The notes: generated by a model not told the origin, from the sequence alone. Positions 52,048 through 60,981 are shown, counted from the first letter of the stretch. The stretch is 64,000 bases of DNA from Sulfuricurvum sp. (GCF_023229695.1 NZ_JALNYS010000003.1:62001-126000); one strand, 5' to 3'. Program-made: numbers and translations.

Positions 52048-53415
52048 ACTTTTCTCCATCGGACGTAATACGAAAAAGCAGTATTTCTGCTTACTGCCGC
52101 TTGGTGTAATATGTCTCTCTTCGATGACATCAAGGAGTTCGAAACGCTCTTTAATAAGTTTTTTCATCCGCTCTTCATCATACTGACGCACCGGCAATGC
52201 GCTGCAACTATCAGGACCGTCTACCGCAAACGTACCGATTATGGCGTACCCTTTTGGAGAGAGTGAATTGTGCAGCGTTTCCATATAGGCATTTTGTTCT
52301 TCCTCTTTTTGCAGGAAATGAAACACCGCACGGTCATGCCATACATCGAAGTGTTTTTCCGACGTAAAAGCGCACACATCTCCGACACAGTAATGGGGAA
52401 TATCCGCAGATGCACCGAGCCGCTGTTTGACGATCTCCAGCGCGTTTGATGAGATATCGAGGAGCGTAATATCGGGGTATCCCCTCTCGATCAGACGATC
52501 CGCCAATGCAGAAGCACCGCACCCGACATCGATAACCACGTCTTTGGGCGTCGAGCCTATTTTTTGCAGCAGTGCGAGGGAGATTGAGGGCTCTTGTTGA
52601 TACCACCCTACTTTGCTCACATCTTTGGTCGTGTAGACGTTTTCCCAGTGGCGCTGCTTGACGTTACCGTCCCCTTTGGTTGAGCGAAACGTCGCTCCCG
52701 CAGTGGTCGGGGCAGTCGTGTAGTGGTTGGTTCCCATGCACTCGACGCTTACAAACCCCGCTTCGCTCATCATCAGGGTCAGCGCTTCTTTTTTAAGGGT
52801 TCCCTCCACACAGTTGGCCCAGTCCCCCTCTGAAGCGCTTTGTGAGCAGCACGATGTGGTGCAGCTCCCCTCCGATATATCGATCATATCGGCAAAATAG
52901 AGTTTGCCCTCAGGTTTGAGGACGCGGAAAATCTCTTCGAATACCTTGGATTTGGAGGATGCGAGATTGATCGCGCCGTTGGAGATGACGATGTCGATGC
53001 TTTCGTTTGCAATGGGGATATTTTCAAGATTACCCTCCATCACTTCGACATTCTCTAAACCCGCTTCTTTGGCGTGACGGCGTGCGGTTTCAACCATCAA
53101 CGGCGTGATATCCACCCCGATGGCTTTTCCCCTCTCACCCACGAGTAATGCCGCAACACACAGATCGACACCCGCACCGCATCCCAAATCCAACACGGTT
53201 AAACCTTCAGGAAATTCCCCGAGCGAGAAAGGATTGCCGACTGCGGCACAATAGTCCCACATCGCCGTAGGGAGTTTCTCGATCCACTCCTCTTTGTAGC
53301 CGTGGTTTCGGGCATTTATCAAGCCTTTGTCCCATCCAAAATCTTTATCAGGATTTTGTGCCAGATCGCTGTAGAGTGCGATAACGCCTTGAAGTGCGCA
53401 TTGAGATGAAGCCAT
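52039..53415 (-). CDS. didomain SAM methyltransferase: ArsM-like plus TehB-like
   Basis: 458 residues with two methyltransferase folds. Residues ~1-265 resemble arsenite methyltransferase ArsM: SAM motif VLDLGCGAGVDLCVAA, SNGAINLASSKSKVFEEIFRVL, and the cysteines GSCTTSCC and ANCVEGTL. Residues ~268-455 form a second fold: WENVYTTKDVSKVGWYQQEP, VVIDVGCGASALADRLIERG, DVWHDRAVFHFL, typical of small class I SAM or TehB-like proteins. It sits at the edge of the arsenic island, so methylation of arsenite or a related metalloid is likely. The last codons and the TAG stop lie in repeat copy D. Confidence 0.85.
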   Translation of the reverse strand: MASSQCALQGVIALYSDLAQNPDKDFGWDKGLINARNHGYKEEWIEKLPTAMWDYCAAVGNPFSLGEFPEGLTVLDLGCGAGVDLCVAALLVGERGKAIGVDITPLMVETARRHAKEAGLENVEVMEGNLENIPIANESIDIVISNGAINLASSKSKVFEEIFRVLKPEGKLYFADMIDISEGSCTTSCCSQSASEGDWANCVEGTLKKEALTLMMSEAGFVSVECMGTNHYTTAPTTAGATFRSTKGDGNVKQRHWENVYTTKDVSKVGWYQQEPSISLALLQKIGSTPKDVVIDVGCGASALADRLIERGYPDITLLDISSNALEIVKQRLGASADIPHYCVGDVCAFTSEKHFDVWHDRAVFHFLQKEEEQNAYMETLHNSLSPKGYAIIGTFAVDGPDSCSALPVRQYDEERMKKLIKERFELLDVIEERHITPSGSKQKYCFFVLRPMEKSGV

Positions 53416-53768
53416 GGTGATCCTAACGGTAATAAAGTTTGCTATTTTACTGAATTATTACTGCTTATACCAATTTGCCCGTTTAAACGAGCTGATTTTA
53501 AATCTGCTCTAATCTTTGCAATATTTTTTTGTTGCTGAGCATGAATGCGCACATTTTAAGTCTCAATAGGATCTATTGCAGTGTGCATGTTAAATTCCAA
53601 AGCTTGTTTTAGTGATAATTCTCTCAACACACCTCTCCCACCTCTACACAAAGTGCCAACGGAGGGGTTTTCTTCCATAATTTATAAAATTCAGTTCGTA
53701 CAAATAATGCAAATACTTTTCATTACTTTCGATATAATCACTATAATTTAGCAGAAAAGGCTGATAAG
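53416..53768. other. 353 bp non-coding gap before the PARIS-like genes
   Basis: No gene or RNA is recognised. It holds a short minus-strand protein-like remnant without a start (53451-53570) and, near the right end, two TATAAT hexamers (53733-53738 and 53742-53747) that probably promote the ATPase gene. An AAAAGG site precedes its ATG. Confidence 0.5.
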
Positions 53769-54827
53769 ATGGCAAAAATTAAAATTAAAAGTCTCGTTAT
53801 TAATTATTTCAAAGGGATAAAAGAATTAGCACTAGATTTCACTTATCCAAATAATACTGAAAAATTATTAGATAATATCGTTATTTATGGAGTAAATGGT
53901 TCAGGCAAAAGTACAATACTTGAAGCAATTTATCTTTGCCTAATCGTTGCATCAGCTTATCACGAAAAAAATGATTTAAAACGCATAGAAGACTTTCTGG
54001 TCGACTATATTTCCTTAGGAAGTGAGTGGATATACAATAAAGAAAAAGAATTTCATATTGTCATTGAAATTATTGACCACGAAAAAATAAAAAAAGGTGA
54101 ATTAACATACAGTCAAAAAGAAGGTTTAAAATGGTCAATTGATCATAAATTATCAAGTGATTTTTTTGGCTCATTTACTTATTTATCTTCATATCGGTTA
54201 TTAAATCCAAGTACTGTGCAAAGTGCAGGTGATTGGAGTGAAATAGAGCGTATTGAAGACGAAGCATTTCGAGAAAGAACGCGTTATGCAAGAAGCCCTC
54301 GCCATCCAATGTATCGACGAGATAATTATTTTCCATCGCTGAGCTTACAATTTGAAAATAACTATAAAACTGTAAAACAGTATCTTGTAAATTTAATTAC
54401 AGACAAAAAAGTAGAAGCTATTACCTCTGAAAATGATGCAATTTTAGAAAAAATAAAACAATCTTTCAAAATATTTTTTCCTAAAAAAGATTTTTTAGAA
54501 CAATTATCCCGAACCGATAATATAAAAGATTACAGATTGATGATTAAAAATGAAGATGGAAGTGTTGTCGATCTTGATCAACTAAGTTCAGGAGAACGAG
54601 AAATTATCGCATTTTTTACATTTTTATGTACGAAAGCTATTAGTAACTCGATTTTGATTATTGATGAACCGGAACTTCATTTACATTCAAAATGGCAATC
54701 AATTTTACTTTATGCTATCCATCAAATTTTCCCAAATTCACAACTATTTTTAGCTACACATTCGAGTGAAATACATCAATCTGCAAGCGAATCAGAACTG
54801 TTTGAGCTTCAAAAGGAAGAAGAATGA
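53769..54827 (+). CDS. AAA ATPase, AriA-like component of a PARIS-type defence system
   Basis: 352 residues of the ABC/SMC-like AAA_15/21 type: Walker A GVNGSGKSTILEAI (~residue 44), signature LSSGEREIIAFFTFL, Walker B ILIIDEPELHLHSKWQ and the switch His in FLATHSSEI. It overlaps a DUF4435/TOPRIM gene by four bases. This is the pair arrangement of PARIS, in which the ATPase senses anti-restriction phage proteins and releases the toxic DUF4435 nuclease. It is shorter than typical AriA; AT-rich compared with both flanks. Confidence 0.8.
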   Translation: MAKIKIKSLVINYFKGIKELALDFTYPNNTEKLLDNIVIYGVNGSGKSTILEAIYLCLIVASAYHEKNDLKRIEDFLVDYISLGSEWIYNKEKEFHIVIEIIDHEKIKKGELTYSQKEGLKWSIDHKLSSDFFGSFTYLSSYRLLNPSTVQSAGDWSEIERIEDEAFRERTRYARSPRHPMYRRDNYFPSLSLQFENNYKTVKQYLVNLITDKKVEAITSENDAILEKIKQSFKIFFPKKDFLEQLSRTDNIKDYRLMIKNEDGSVVDLDQLSSGEREIIAFFTFLCTKAISNSILIIDEPELHLHSKWQSILLYAIHQIFPNSQLFLATHSSEIHQSASESELFELQKEEE

Positions 54828-55594
54828 AAGTAAGTCGCGGCTATAAGACAGACACAACTGCGGGTGACCGGAAAATTGTCTTCTGTGAAGGTGGAGAACA
54901 GAGTCTTGATGTAATATTTTATAAAACGCTTTTGGGTGTTAATGCAAATAAATTCGAATTTAAACCGATAGGCTCATCCAATACCTTATTATGCTTTGCA
55001 GAAACCCGATTGATTGAAAATGGATTTTGTCTTATCGACAGAGATTTTAGAACAGATGATGAAATTGCAAAGATTGAATCAAAATATAGCATTAAATTTT
55101 TAGATGTTCATGAAATAGAAAATTTTTTTCTGAATCAAACCTACTTAGAAAAATTACCATATTTCAGAAAAAAAGCAAATATATCAACTGAAATAAATAA
55201 AATTATTCTTGCAAAAAGAGTCCGATTTTTAGCCGATTTTTTGCAATTTAAAATCAATACACATTTAGATAAATTCCCTCGTATCTCTAAGCTTGAAAAT
55301 ACTGAATTGCCATCAGAAGGTGACTTAATTGATGTACTATTGTCTCAACTTGATCACAACTATACCGAAGTTAATACAAAAATTGATGAGATTAAAACAA
55401 CATACTTACAAATATGGAAAGAAGAATACGATAGTTTGCCACGTAAGCTCTTACCTGGGAAAGAGATTTTTAAAGAACTAAAAAATAAAATCTTTAATAA
55501 CCCCCCTTCTGAAAGTGACATTGCTAAAGATCTAGCCATAGAGATGGAAAAGGATTCTTTTGTGCCTCCTATATTACATACTATCTTTCGATAA
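54824..55594 (+). CDS. DUF4435 (TOPRIM-type) protein, AriB-like PARIS effector
   Basis: 256 residues. The TOPRIM-like metal site is visible: VFCEGGEQSLDVIFY (Glu) and FCLIDRDFRTDDE (DxD), then LDVHEIENFFLN, a hallmark of DUF4435. In PARIS, AriB is released by AriA and cleaves host tRNA. It ends 18 bp before the convergent arsB. Identification as PARIS rests on the pairing and domain types, not on a database search. Confidence 0.8.
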   Translation: MKVSRGYKTDTTAGDRKIVFCEGGEQSLDVIFYKTLLGVNANKFEFKPIGSSNTLLCFAETRLIENGFCLIDRDFRTDDEIAKIESKYSIKFLDVHEIENFFLNQTYLEKLPYFRKKANISTEINKIILAKRVRFLADFLQFKINTHLDKFPRISKLENTELPSEGDLIDVLLSQLDHNYTEVNTKIDEIKTTYLQIWKEEYDSLPRKLLPGKEIFKELKNKIFNNPPSESDIAKDLAIEMEKDSFVPPILHTIFR

Positions 55595-55612
55595 CTTCTT
55601 GTTCTGTTACTC

Positions 55613-56866
55613 TTAAATTAACCCCAATAACGCTACCAACAATACCGGCGGTGTAATCACCAGCCCCACTTTCATATACTCGCCCCATCCGATTTTGACC
55701 CCTTTTTGCGCCAAAACATGGAGCCAAAGAAGGGTCGCGAGTGATCCGATCGGGGTCATTTTCGGCCCCAGATTGCATCCGATGATGTTCGCATACGCCA
55801 ATGCGCTGTTTCCGGCCTCGGCAATCGCGATATCCATGATCATAACGGTCGGCATGTTGTTCATCACCGAGCTGAGGATCGCGGAGAGGAATCCCGTGCC
55901 GATCACGGCATAGACGTTACCCATGCTCTGAAGCTCCATAATCACCCCTGCGAGATAGGTGGTGAGCCCGCCGTTTTTAAGACCGTAGACGACGACATAA
56001 AGTCCGATACTGAACCATACCACCTGCCACGGTGCTGCTTTGATCGTCATAATCGGTTTCGTCGCTTTAAAGTAAGTCGCGATGGCTAAAAATACGAGCG
56101 CACCGCCGAGGGCAAATACCGAGATAGGGAGATGATACGCATCCCCGATAAAATACCCGACCATGAGTAGTCCCAAGAACCACCAGCTGAGGCGGAAGAT
56201 CGTCATGTTTTTGATGGCACTCTCTGGAGTGGCGAGGTTGTCGACATCGATATGGGTCGGGATGTCTTTGCGAAAAAAGAGCCACAATACGACGATCGAG
56301 GCGATGATACTGAGAAGATTGGGGAGAAACATCGTCCGTGCGTATTCCCAGAATCCGAGTCCGAAATACCCCGCCGTCACGATGTTGGTGAGGTTAGAGA
56401 TCACGAGAGGATTGGAAGCACTGTCGCCGATAAATCCTCCCGCCATCAAAAATGCGAACATCGCAACGGGGTTGAGCTTGAGATATTTCATCTTGGCCAA
56501 AATAATCGGAGTGAGGATCAGCGCTGCCCCGTCGTTGGCAAAAAATGCCGCTACCAATGCTCCTAGAATCATCATATAGATAAACATCAGATTTCCGTTA
56601 CCCTTCGACAAACGAACTATTTTGAGTGCCGCCCATTCGAAGAAGCCGATCTCATCGAGTACCATCGAGAGGATGATAATGCCGATAAAGGCAAGTGTCG
56701 CATCCCAGACGATAGAGGTGACCGTCCACACGTCATCCAGACTTACGACTCCGAGGATTACCGCTAGAGCGGCACCGACGACTGCCGTCGTGCCGATCTG
56801 CAATCCTCGCGGTTGCCAAATAATAAAAACTAAGGTCACCAAAAAAAGTGCAACGGCTAAAATCAT
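55613..56866 (-). CDS. arsB: arsenite efflux permease ArsB
   Basis: 417 residues with ~11-12 membrane helices and ArsB/ion-transporter motifs: LAFIGIIILSMVLDEIGFFEWAALK, FFANDGAALILTP, MAGGFIGDSASNPLVISNLTN and MTPIGSLATLLW. Exports As(OH)3/Sb(OH)3. It overlaps arsC by four bases and is transcribed away from the ArsR-type operator at 57356. Confidence 0.93.
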   Translation of the reverse strand: MILAVALFLVTLVFIIWQPRGLQIGTTAVVGAALAVILGVVSLDDVWTVTSIVWDATLAFIGIIILSMVLDEIGFFEWAALKIVRLSKGNGNLMFIYMMILGALVAAFFANDGAALILTPIILAKMKYLKLNPVAMFAFLMAGGFIGDSASNPLVISNLTNIVTAGYFGLGFWEYARTMFLPNLLSIIASIVVLWLFFRKDIPTHIDVDNLATPESAIKNMTIFRLSWWFLGLLMVGYFIGDAYHLPISVFALGGALVFLAIATYFKATKPIMTIKAAPWQVVWFSIGLYVVVYGLKNGGLTTYLAGVIMELQSMGNVYAVIGTGFLSAILSSVMNNMPTVMIMDIAIAEAGNSALAYANIIGCNLGPKMTPIGSLATLLWLHVLAQKGVKIGWGEYMKVGLVITPPVLLVALLGLI

Positions 56867-57300
56867 AGAGTATTCTCGTCAATTGGATTGGCAATAAACG
56901 CTTTAACTTTCGCTTCAATGGTATCACGCACGACGCGGACTTGTTCCATCATCTCCTCATCGCTTCCCACAAATGTCGAAGGATCAGGAAAACTCCACAT
57001 GATAATACGGCTGATTCCCGGAAAAATCGGGCAACGCTGTGCCGCTTCGGCATCACAAACGGTAATGACATGACTGAAGGTTCGCCCCTCTTTATAGAGA
57101 GCAAACACCCCTTTGGTCTCATTGTTTGAGATATCGAGATTTTTTTCCGCCATCGCGCGGACAACATAAGGATTCAGTTTACCCGGCTCGATTCCGGCAC
57201 TCTCGCTACTGTCACTGTTTTGAGCATATTGATTAAAAAATGCCTCTGCCATTTGGCTCCGTGCGCTGTTGTGAACACATACGAATAAAACTTTCAACAT
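56863..57300 (-). CDS. arsC: arsenate reductase ArsC, thioredoxin-coupled (LMW-PTP fold)
   Basis: 145 residues. The P-loop is VCVHNSARSQMAEAFF (CxxNxxRS), with VITVCDAEAAQRCPIFPG supplying further cysteines; DPSTF aligns with the general-acid region. It reduces arsenate to arsenite for ArsB. First gene of the leftward ars transcript. Confidence 0.92.
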   Translation of the reverse strand: MLKVLFVCVHNSARSQMAEAFFNQYAQNSDSSESAGIEPGKLNPYVVRAMAEKNLDISNNETKGVFALYKEGRTFSHVITVCDAEAAQRCPIFPGISRIIMWSFPDPSTFVGSDEEMMEQVRVVRDTIEAKVKAFIANPIDENTL

Positions 57301-57355
57301 GGAATTCCTCTTGATTGTTGTGATAACGACACTATAGCAGAATAAAATTTAATAA

Positions 57356-57395
57356 ATCAATATATCTTGATATTGTATTTTAGTTTCGCTATACT
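57356..57395 (+). promoter_or_regulatory. ArsR operator overlapping a sigma-70 promoter
   Basis: ATCAA-N6-TTGAT at 57356-57371 is the classic ArsR/SmtB-family operator form. It overlaps a -35 box TTGATA (57367-57372); 17 bp later is TATACT (57390-57395), 30 bp before arsI. Arsenite-induced release of ArsR would open the rightward ars transcript; the leftward arsCB promoter is in the same 124 bp gap. Confidence 0.75.
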
Positions 57396-57424
57396 TCCGA
57401 CAAATATCACCAAAGGATTTCAAG

Positions 57425-57883
57425 ATGAAACGTTTGCATCTGCATATCAGTGTCAAAGATTTGAATGAAAGCCGTGCATTTTATACCGCTTTATTCGGTT
57501 GCGAACCGACAAAAGTCAAACCCGATTATCTTCAATGGCTCCTCGATGATCCCACTATCAATTTTGCACTTTCGGTAGGGCGTACCGAAGTCGGGCTAAA
57601 CCATCTGGGTCTTCAGGTCGGCAATGACGAAGAGCTCGACGTCATCGAAAAACGGCTTGTCAATGCGGAGATCGCCGGAGAAAAGCAAGAAGAGGCTCAA
57701 TGCTGTTATGCCGCATCGAAAAAATACTGGGTGCAGGATCCGCAAAATATCATTTGGGAAAACTATCATACCTCTGAGCAGATCGACGTATTCGGCGGAG
57801 ACAGCTTTACCGGCGGTGTCGGATGCTGTACCCCATCATTTTCCGCCGATAAAAAATGGTCTGCTACCCAAAGCTGCTGCTAA
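57425..57883 (+). CDS. arsI: ArsI-type C-As lyase (CadI family)
   Basis: A 152-residue vicinal-oxygen-chelate dioxygenase. Expected ligands and substrate groups appear: HLHISVKDL (His), NHLGLQV (His), WENYHT (Glu), and the vicinal cysteines in QCCYAASKKYWVQDP that bind trivalent organoarsenicals. A second CC lies in GVGCCTPS and the protein ends QSCC. ArsI splits the C-As bond of methylarsenite. CadI-type proteins with cadmium-linked names share the fold; the CCYA motif favours ArsI. Confidence 0.85.
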   Translation: MKRLHLHISVKDLNESRAFYTALFGCEPTKVKPDYLQWLLDDPTINFALSVGRTEVGLNHLGLQVGNDEELDVIEKRLVNAEIAGEKQEEAQCCYAASKKYWVQDPQNIIWENYHTSEQIDVFGGDSFTGGVGCCTPSFSADKKWSATQSCC

Positions 57884-57886
57884 AGC

Positions 57887-58210
57887 ATGGATAACTTTCT
57901 CGCTACCGTATCGGCACTGAACGACGAAACCCGTATCAAACTCCTCGCGTTTCTGGATACTCACGGACCGCTGTGCGTCTGCGATCTGCAGGAGAGTTTC
58001 GGGATGATCCAATCACGATTGTCGCGGCATCTGAAAATCCTCAAGGAGGGGGGATTTTTGCGGGTCGATCGGTGCGGCACGTGGGGCTATTACTCCATCC
58101 GCTCTCCGCTGGACCGTTTCCGCAGCGAAGCGCTGGCTGAAATCCGTTGTCTGGGGATCGAACTCCCCCCTTTACAAAAATTATCACAAACCGGAGACTG
58201 TAAACTATGA
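57887..58210 (+). CDS. arsR: ArsR-family arsenical regulator
   Basis: A 107-residue winged-helix repressor: ALNDETRIKLLAFLDTHGPLCVCDLQESFGMIQSRLSRHLKILKEGGFL. The sensing cysteines are in CVCDL (CxC at the start of the DNA-binding helix, the ELCVC-type As(III) site). It likely binds the operator at 57356. Overlaps the second arsC by four bases. Confidence 0.93.
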   Translation: MDNFLATVSALNDETRIKLLAFLDTHGPLCVCDLQESFGMIQSRLSRHLKILKEGGFLRVDRCGTWGYYSIRSPLDRFRSEALAEIRCLGIELPPLQKLSQTGDCKL

Positions 58211-58611
58211 AAAATATCCTTATCCTCTGCACCGGCAACAGCTGCCGCTCTATCATGGCCGAAGCGCTCATCAATGCAAAAATGGGAAATTGCGTGTATG
58301 CCCAAAGCTCCGGCGTCAAAGCCAGTGGAAAAGTAAACCCGAACGCCCAAGCGCTTCTCGAATCCAAAGGATATTGGAGAGACGACTACCACTCCAAAGT
58401 GATCGATACCGTTATCGATACCCCGTTTGATCTCGTCGTCACCGTCTGCGATCATGCCCACGAAACCTGCCCGATGTTCCCAAAGGCCGTTAAAACGATC
58501 CATGTTGCGTTTGAAGACCCAAGCGGTAAAAAAGTGGAAGAGTACGCTAAAACGCTTGCTCTGATCGAAGCAACACTTTTGCCGATCATCCAATCCGAGT
58601 TGTGTGACTGA
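58207..58611 (+). CDS. arsC: second arsenate reductase, LMW-PTP type
   Basis: 134 residues: P-loop LCTGNSCRSIMAEAL (CxxxxCRS), VVTVCDHAHETCP and the DPSGKK acid loop. It differs clearly from the other ArsC (56863-57300), so the island has two divergent reductases. Overlaps the permease gene by one base. Confidence 0.92.
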   Translation: MKNILILCTGNSCRSIMAEALINAKMGNCVYAQSSGVKASGKVNPNAQALLESKGYWRDDYHSKVIDTVIDTPFDLVVTVCDHAHETCPMFPKAVKTIHVAFEDPSGKKVEEYAKTLALIEATLLPIIQSELCD

Positions 58612-59564
58612 TGATGTGGCAGGAGAGCGTCAACGTCCTCGTCTATGAATGGCTAAACATGCCTCAGGGGGAGAAACTCTCCGACGCGCTCAATTTTTTC
58701 ATCTACGATACGGTGAAGATTCTCTTTTTACTCACCATCATTATTTATGCGGTGACGCTGCTCAGATCGTATTTTTCTACCGAAAAGGTACGGGAATATC
58801 TCAGTAAAAAGCACGAGTATACGGGAAATGTCCTCGCGGCATTGTTCGGGATCATCACCCCATTTTGCTCGTGTTCGGCGATTCCTCTTTTTCTGGGATT
58901 TTTACAAGCACGAATCCCGTTGGGGGTGACGTTTAGCTATCTCATCTCCGCACCGCTGAACAACGAAATTGCCATCGCAATGCTATTGTCCATGTTCGGG
59001 TGGAAAGTGGCGGCGTTGTATGTCGGATTCGGTCTTCTCGTCGCCATACTCGGCGGGATCATCATCGGACGGCTCGGACTGGAAAATGAGATTCTGATCG
59101 AGGTCAAACCGATAGAGGGGGAGATCAAAGCGCATGAGCAAAAGGTTGCCTTTGATACACGATTGAGAGAGGCATGGGAGTATACTTTCGATATTCTCCT
59201 CAAAATATGGCTCTATGTTTTGATCGGTGTCGGGGCGGGGGCGTTTATCCACGGCTATGTCCCCACCGAGTTCATCACCTCCGTCGCGGGGGCGGATAAT
59301 CCGTTTGCCGTACCTCTGGCAACACTGTTGGGGGTGCCGATGTACTCTAACGCTGCAGGGGTGATGCCGCTCATCGAAGTGCTCACCGCCAAAGGGATGC
59401 TGATGGGGACGGCGTTATCGTTTATGATGGCGATCACCGCACTCTCGCTTCCCGAAGCGATGATCCTCAAGCGGGTCATGAGTCTGAAACTCATCGCCAT
59501 CTTTTTCGGTACGGTGACAATTGGGATAATGGGCGTCGGATATCTGTTTAATGCACTATTATGA
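58611..59564 (+). CDS. arsP: ArsP-type permease (DUF318)
   Basis: 317 residues, about eight membrane helices. The family signature FGIITPFCSCSAIPLFLGFLQ has the conserved vicinal-type cysteines, and SAPLNNEIAIAMLLSMFGW follows. Members export trivalent organoarsenicals such as methylarsenite or roxarsone(III); some act on Cu or Zn. Context favours arsenicals. Confidence 0.85.
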   Translation: MMWQESVNVLVYEWLNMPQGEKLSDALNFFIYDTVKILFLLTIIIYAVTLLRSYFSTEKVREYLSKKHEYTGNVLAALFGIITPFCSCSAIPLFLGFLQARIPLGVTFSYLISAPLNNEIAIAMLLSMFGWKVAALYVGFGLLVAILGGIIIGRLGLENEILIEVKPIEGEIKAHEQKVAFDTRLREAWEYTFDILLKIWLYVLIGVGAGAFIHGYVPTEFITSVAGADNPFAVPLATLLGVPMYSNAAGVMPLIEVLTAKGMLMGTALSFMMAITALSLPEAMILKRVMSLKLIAIFFGTVTIGIMGVGYLFNALL

Positions 59565-59569
59565 GAACG

Positions 59570-59592
59570 CTGAGGGAGTAAAACCCCCTCAG
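59570..59592 (+). terminator. hairpin after arsP
   Basis: CTGAGGG (59570-59576) pairs with CCCTCAG (59586-59592) around a nine-base loop. No T run follows, so it may be an attenuator or mRNA processing site rather than a full terminator before the thioredoxin-like gene. Confidence 0.4.
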
Positions 59593-59658
59593 CTACGCTG
59601 GCCGCTATGGCACTGAAGCTTGCCTCTATCGAGGCAGAAATATATCGTAGGAGATAAT

Positions 59659-59895
59659 ATGAAAATCGAAATTTTAGGGACAGGGTGTGCCAAATGCAAA
59701 GCCCTCGAAGAGGCGACCAAACAAGCGGTGGCGCAAAGCGGAAAATTTGCCCAAATCGAAAAAGTCGAAGACATTATGAAAATCATGGCATACGGAGTCA
59801 TGAGCACCCCGGGGCTGGTGATCGACGGTAAAGTGATCAGCACCGGGAAACTTCTCAGTGTCCCTGAGATCGTCGATCTGATCAAAGCGCACTAA
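59659..59895 (+). CDS. small redox-active disulfide (thioredoxin-like) protein
   Basis: 78 residues from the ATG at 59659 with a TAGGAG site: MKIEILGTGCAKCKAL has the CAKC active site, and STPGLVIDGKVISTGKLLS is the cis-Pro segment. Members of this TM0996/MTH895 family often sit beside arsP and ccdA, and may supply electrons to ArsC or to efflux proteins. An upstream frame extension to 59620 has no ribosome site. Confidence 0.88.
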   Translation: MKIEILGTGCAKCKALEEATKQAVAQSGKFAQIEKVEDIMKIMAYGVMSTPGLVIDGKVISTGKLLSVPEIVDLIKAH

Positions 59896-60600
59896 ATGGA
59901 GAGTTTTCTTTTAGGACTGCTCGAATCGCACGGAGCATTGGTCTTTGCCGGAGCGTTCAGTATCGGAGCCCTCACGTCACTCGCCCCCTGCTCCATCGTC
60001 TCGGTGCCGCTGCTCGTGGGAAGTGCGTTGGGGATGAGCTCGCATCTCTCACCCCGTGAGCGGGTGCGGTTTACCTATCTCTTCGCATCGCTATTTGCGC
60101 TGGGTGTGGCGGTGAGTTTCTCCATCCTCGCCTACATGGTGGCCAAAATGGGATATTTTTTCTCGATCGCACCGCTGGAAGCGTACGTCGCGGGAGGAAT
60201 ACTCGCCATTGCTATCGGACTATACTCACTAGGGATACTGCCTGAAGTGATCGATAAATCACGCTGGATGAGCCGGCTTATTACGTTACGCTATGTAGGA
60301 GCATTTTTGATCGGGATGCTCTTCGGGCTTGTCTCGACGCCGTGTGCGTCTGCCCCTTTGGTAGCGATCATATCGGTTGCGGCTAACGCCCCTGAATGGT
60401 ATGCCTATGCTCTCGTCCTGACGTTTGCGTTGGGACATTCACTTCTACTTCTGGCGGCGGGGGTATCAGTCGGATTTGCCCAAAGCGTCGCGTCGAACTC
60501 TAAGATCGCTACTGTCACCACCTGGATGACGAGAATTTTTTCGTTTGCCCTGATCGGTATCGGGCTTTATTTTTTTACTTTAGCCTATCAACAACTCTAA
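59896..60600 (+). CDS. ccdA: CcdA/DsbD-type transmembrane thiol transporter
   Basis: 234 residues with about six helices and two conserved cysteines in SLAPCSIVSVPLLVG and STPCASAPLVAI, the CcdA pair that moves electrons across the membrane. The start follows the preceding stop directly (TAAATG). It likely reduces the periplasmic thioredoxin encoded next. Confidence 0.88.
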   Translation: MESFLLGLLESHGALVFAGAFSIGALTSLAPCSIVSVPLLVGSALGMSSHLSPRERVRFTYLFASLFALGVAVSFSILAYMVAKMGYFFSIAPLEAYVAGGILAIAIGLYSLGILPEVIDKSRWMSRLITLRYVGAFLIGMLFGLVSTPCASAPLVAIISVAANAPEWYAYALVLTFALGHSLLLLAAGVSVGFAQSVASNSKIATVTTWMTRIFSFALIGIGLYFFTLAYQQL

Positions 60601-60612
60601 AAGGATGACATC

Positions 60613-60981
60613 ATGATTAAATATTTATCCCTCATCGCTCTATGCGGTTCCCTTTTCGCCGCCGAATTGCAGCCGCGCCCTTATGCTCTCGTCAAACAAG
60701 AGATAGGTAAAGGTCAAGTCGTCATGGTCGAAGCGGGTTCGACGATGTGCAGTGCGTGCAAAGAGATGGGGGAACTCCTCTATTCCGAGATGAAGATCAA
60801 CCCCAAACGAAAAATATTTTTCGTCAACGTCGCGGAAGAGCGTGATGCGGCGCGTGCCATGAAGATACAGATGATCCCGACACAAATCGTCTATGATCCG
60901 CAAGGACGCGAGATCGACCGTCATATCGGGGGGTTTACCACCGATGCACTCAAACAGTTTTTAGCCAAGCATAAAATCTAG
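60613..60981 (+). CDS. periplasmic thioredoxin-fold protein
   Basis: 122 residues with a signal peptide (MIKYLSLIALCGSLFA) and active site STMCSACKEMGEL (CSAC). PTQIVYDPQGREIDRHIGG is the cis-Pro region. Downstream of ccdA, it should receive electrons from it and act on exported thiols. Confidence 0.87.
   Translation: MIKYLSLIALCGSLFAAELQPRPYALVKQEIGKGQVVMVEAGSTMCSACKEMGELLYSEMKINPKRKIFFVNVAEERDAARAMKIQMIPTQIVYDPQGREIDRHIGGFTTDALKQFLAKHKI

Noticed and set aside
53451..53570. Possible short gene on the minus strand before the PARIS-like pair
   Set aside because: Protein-like for ~38 codons but without a start codon or ribosome site.
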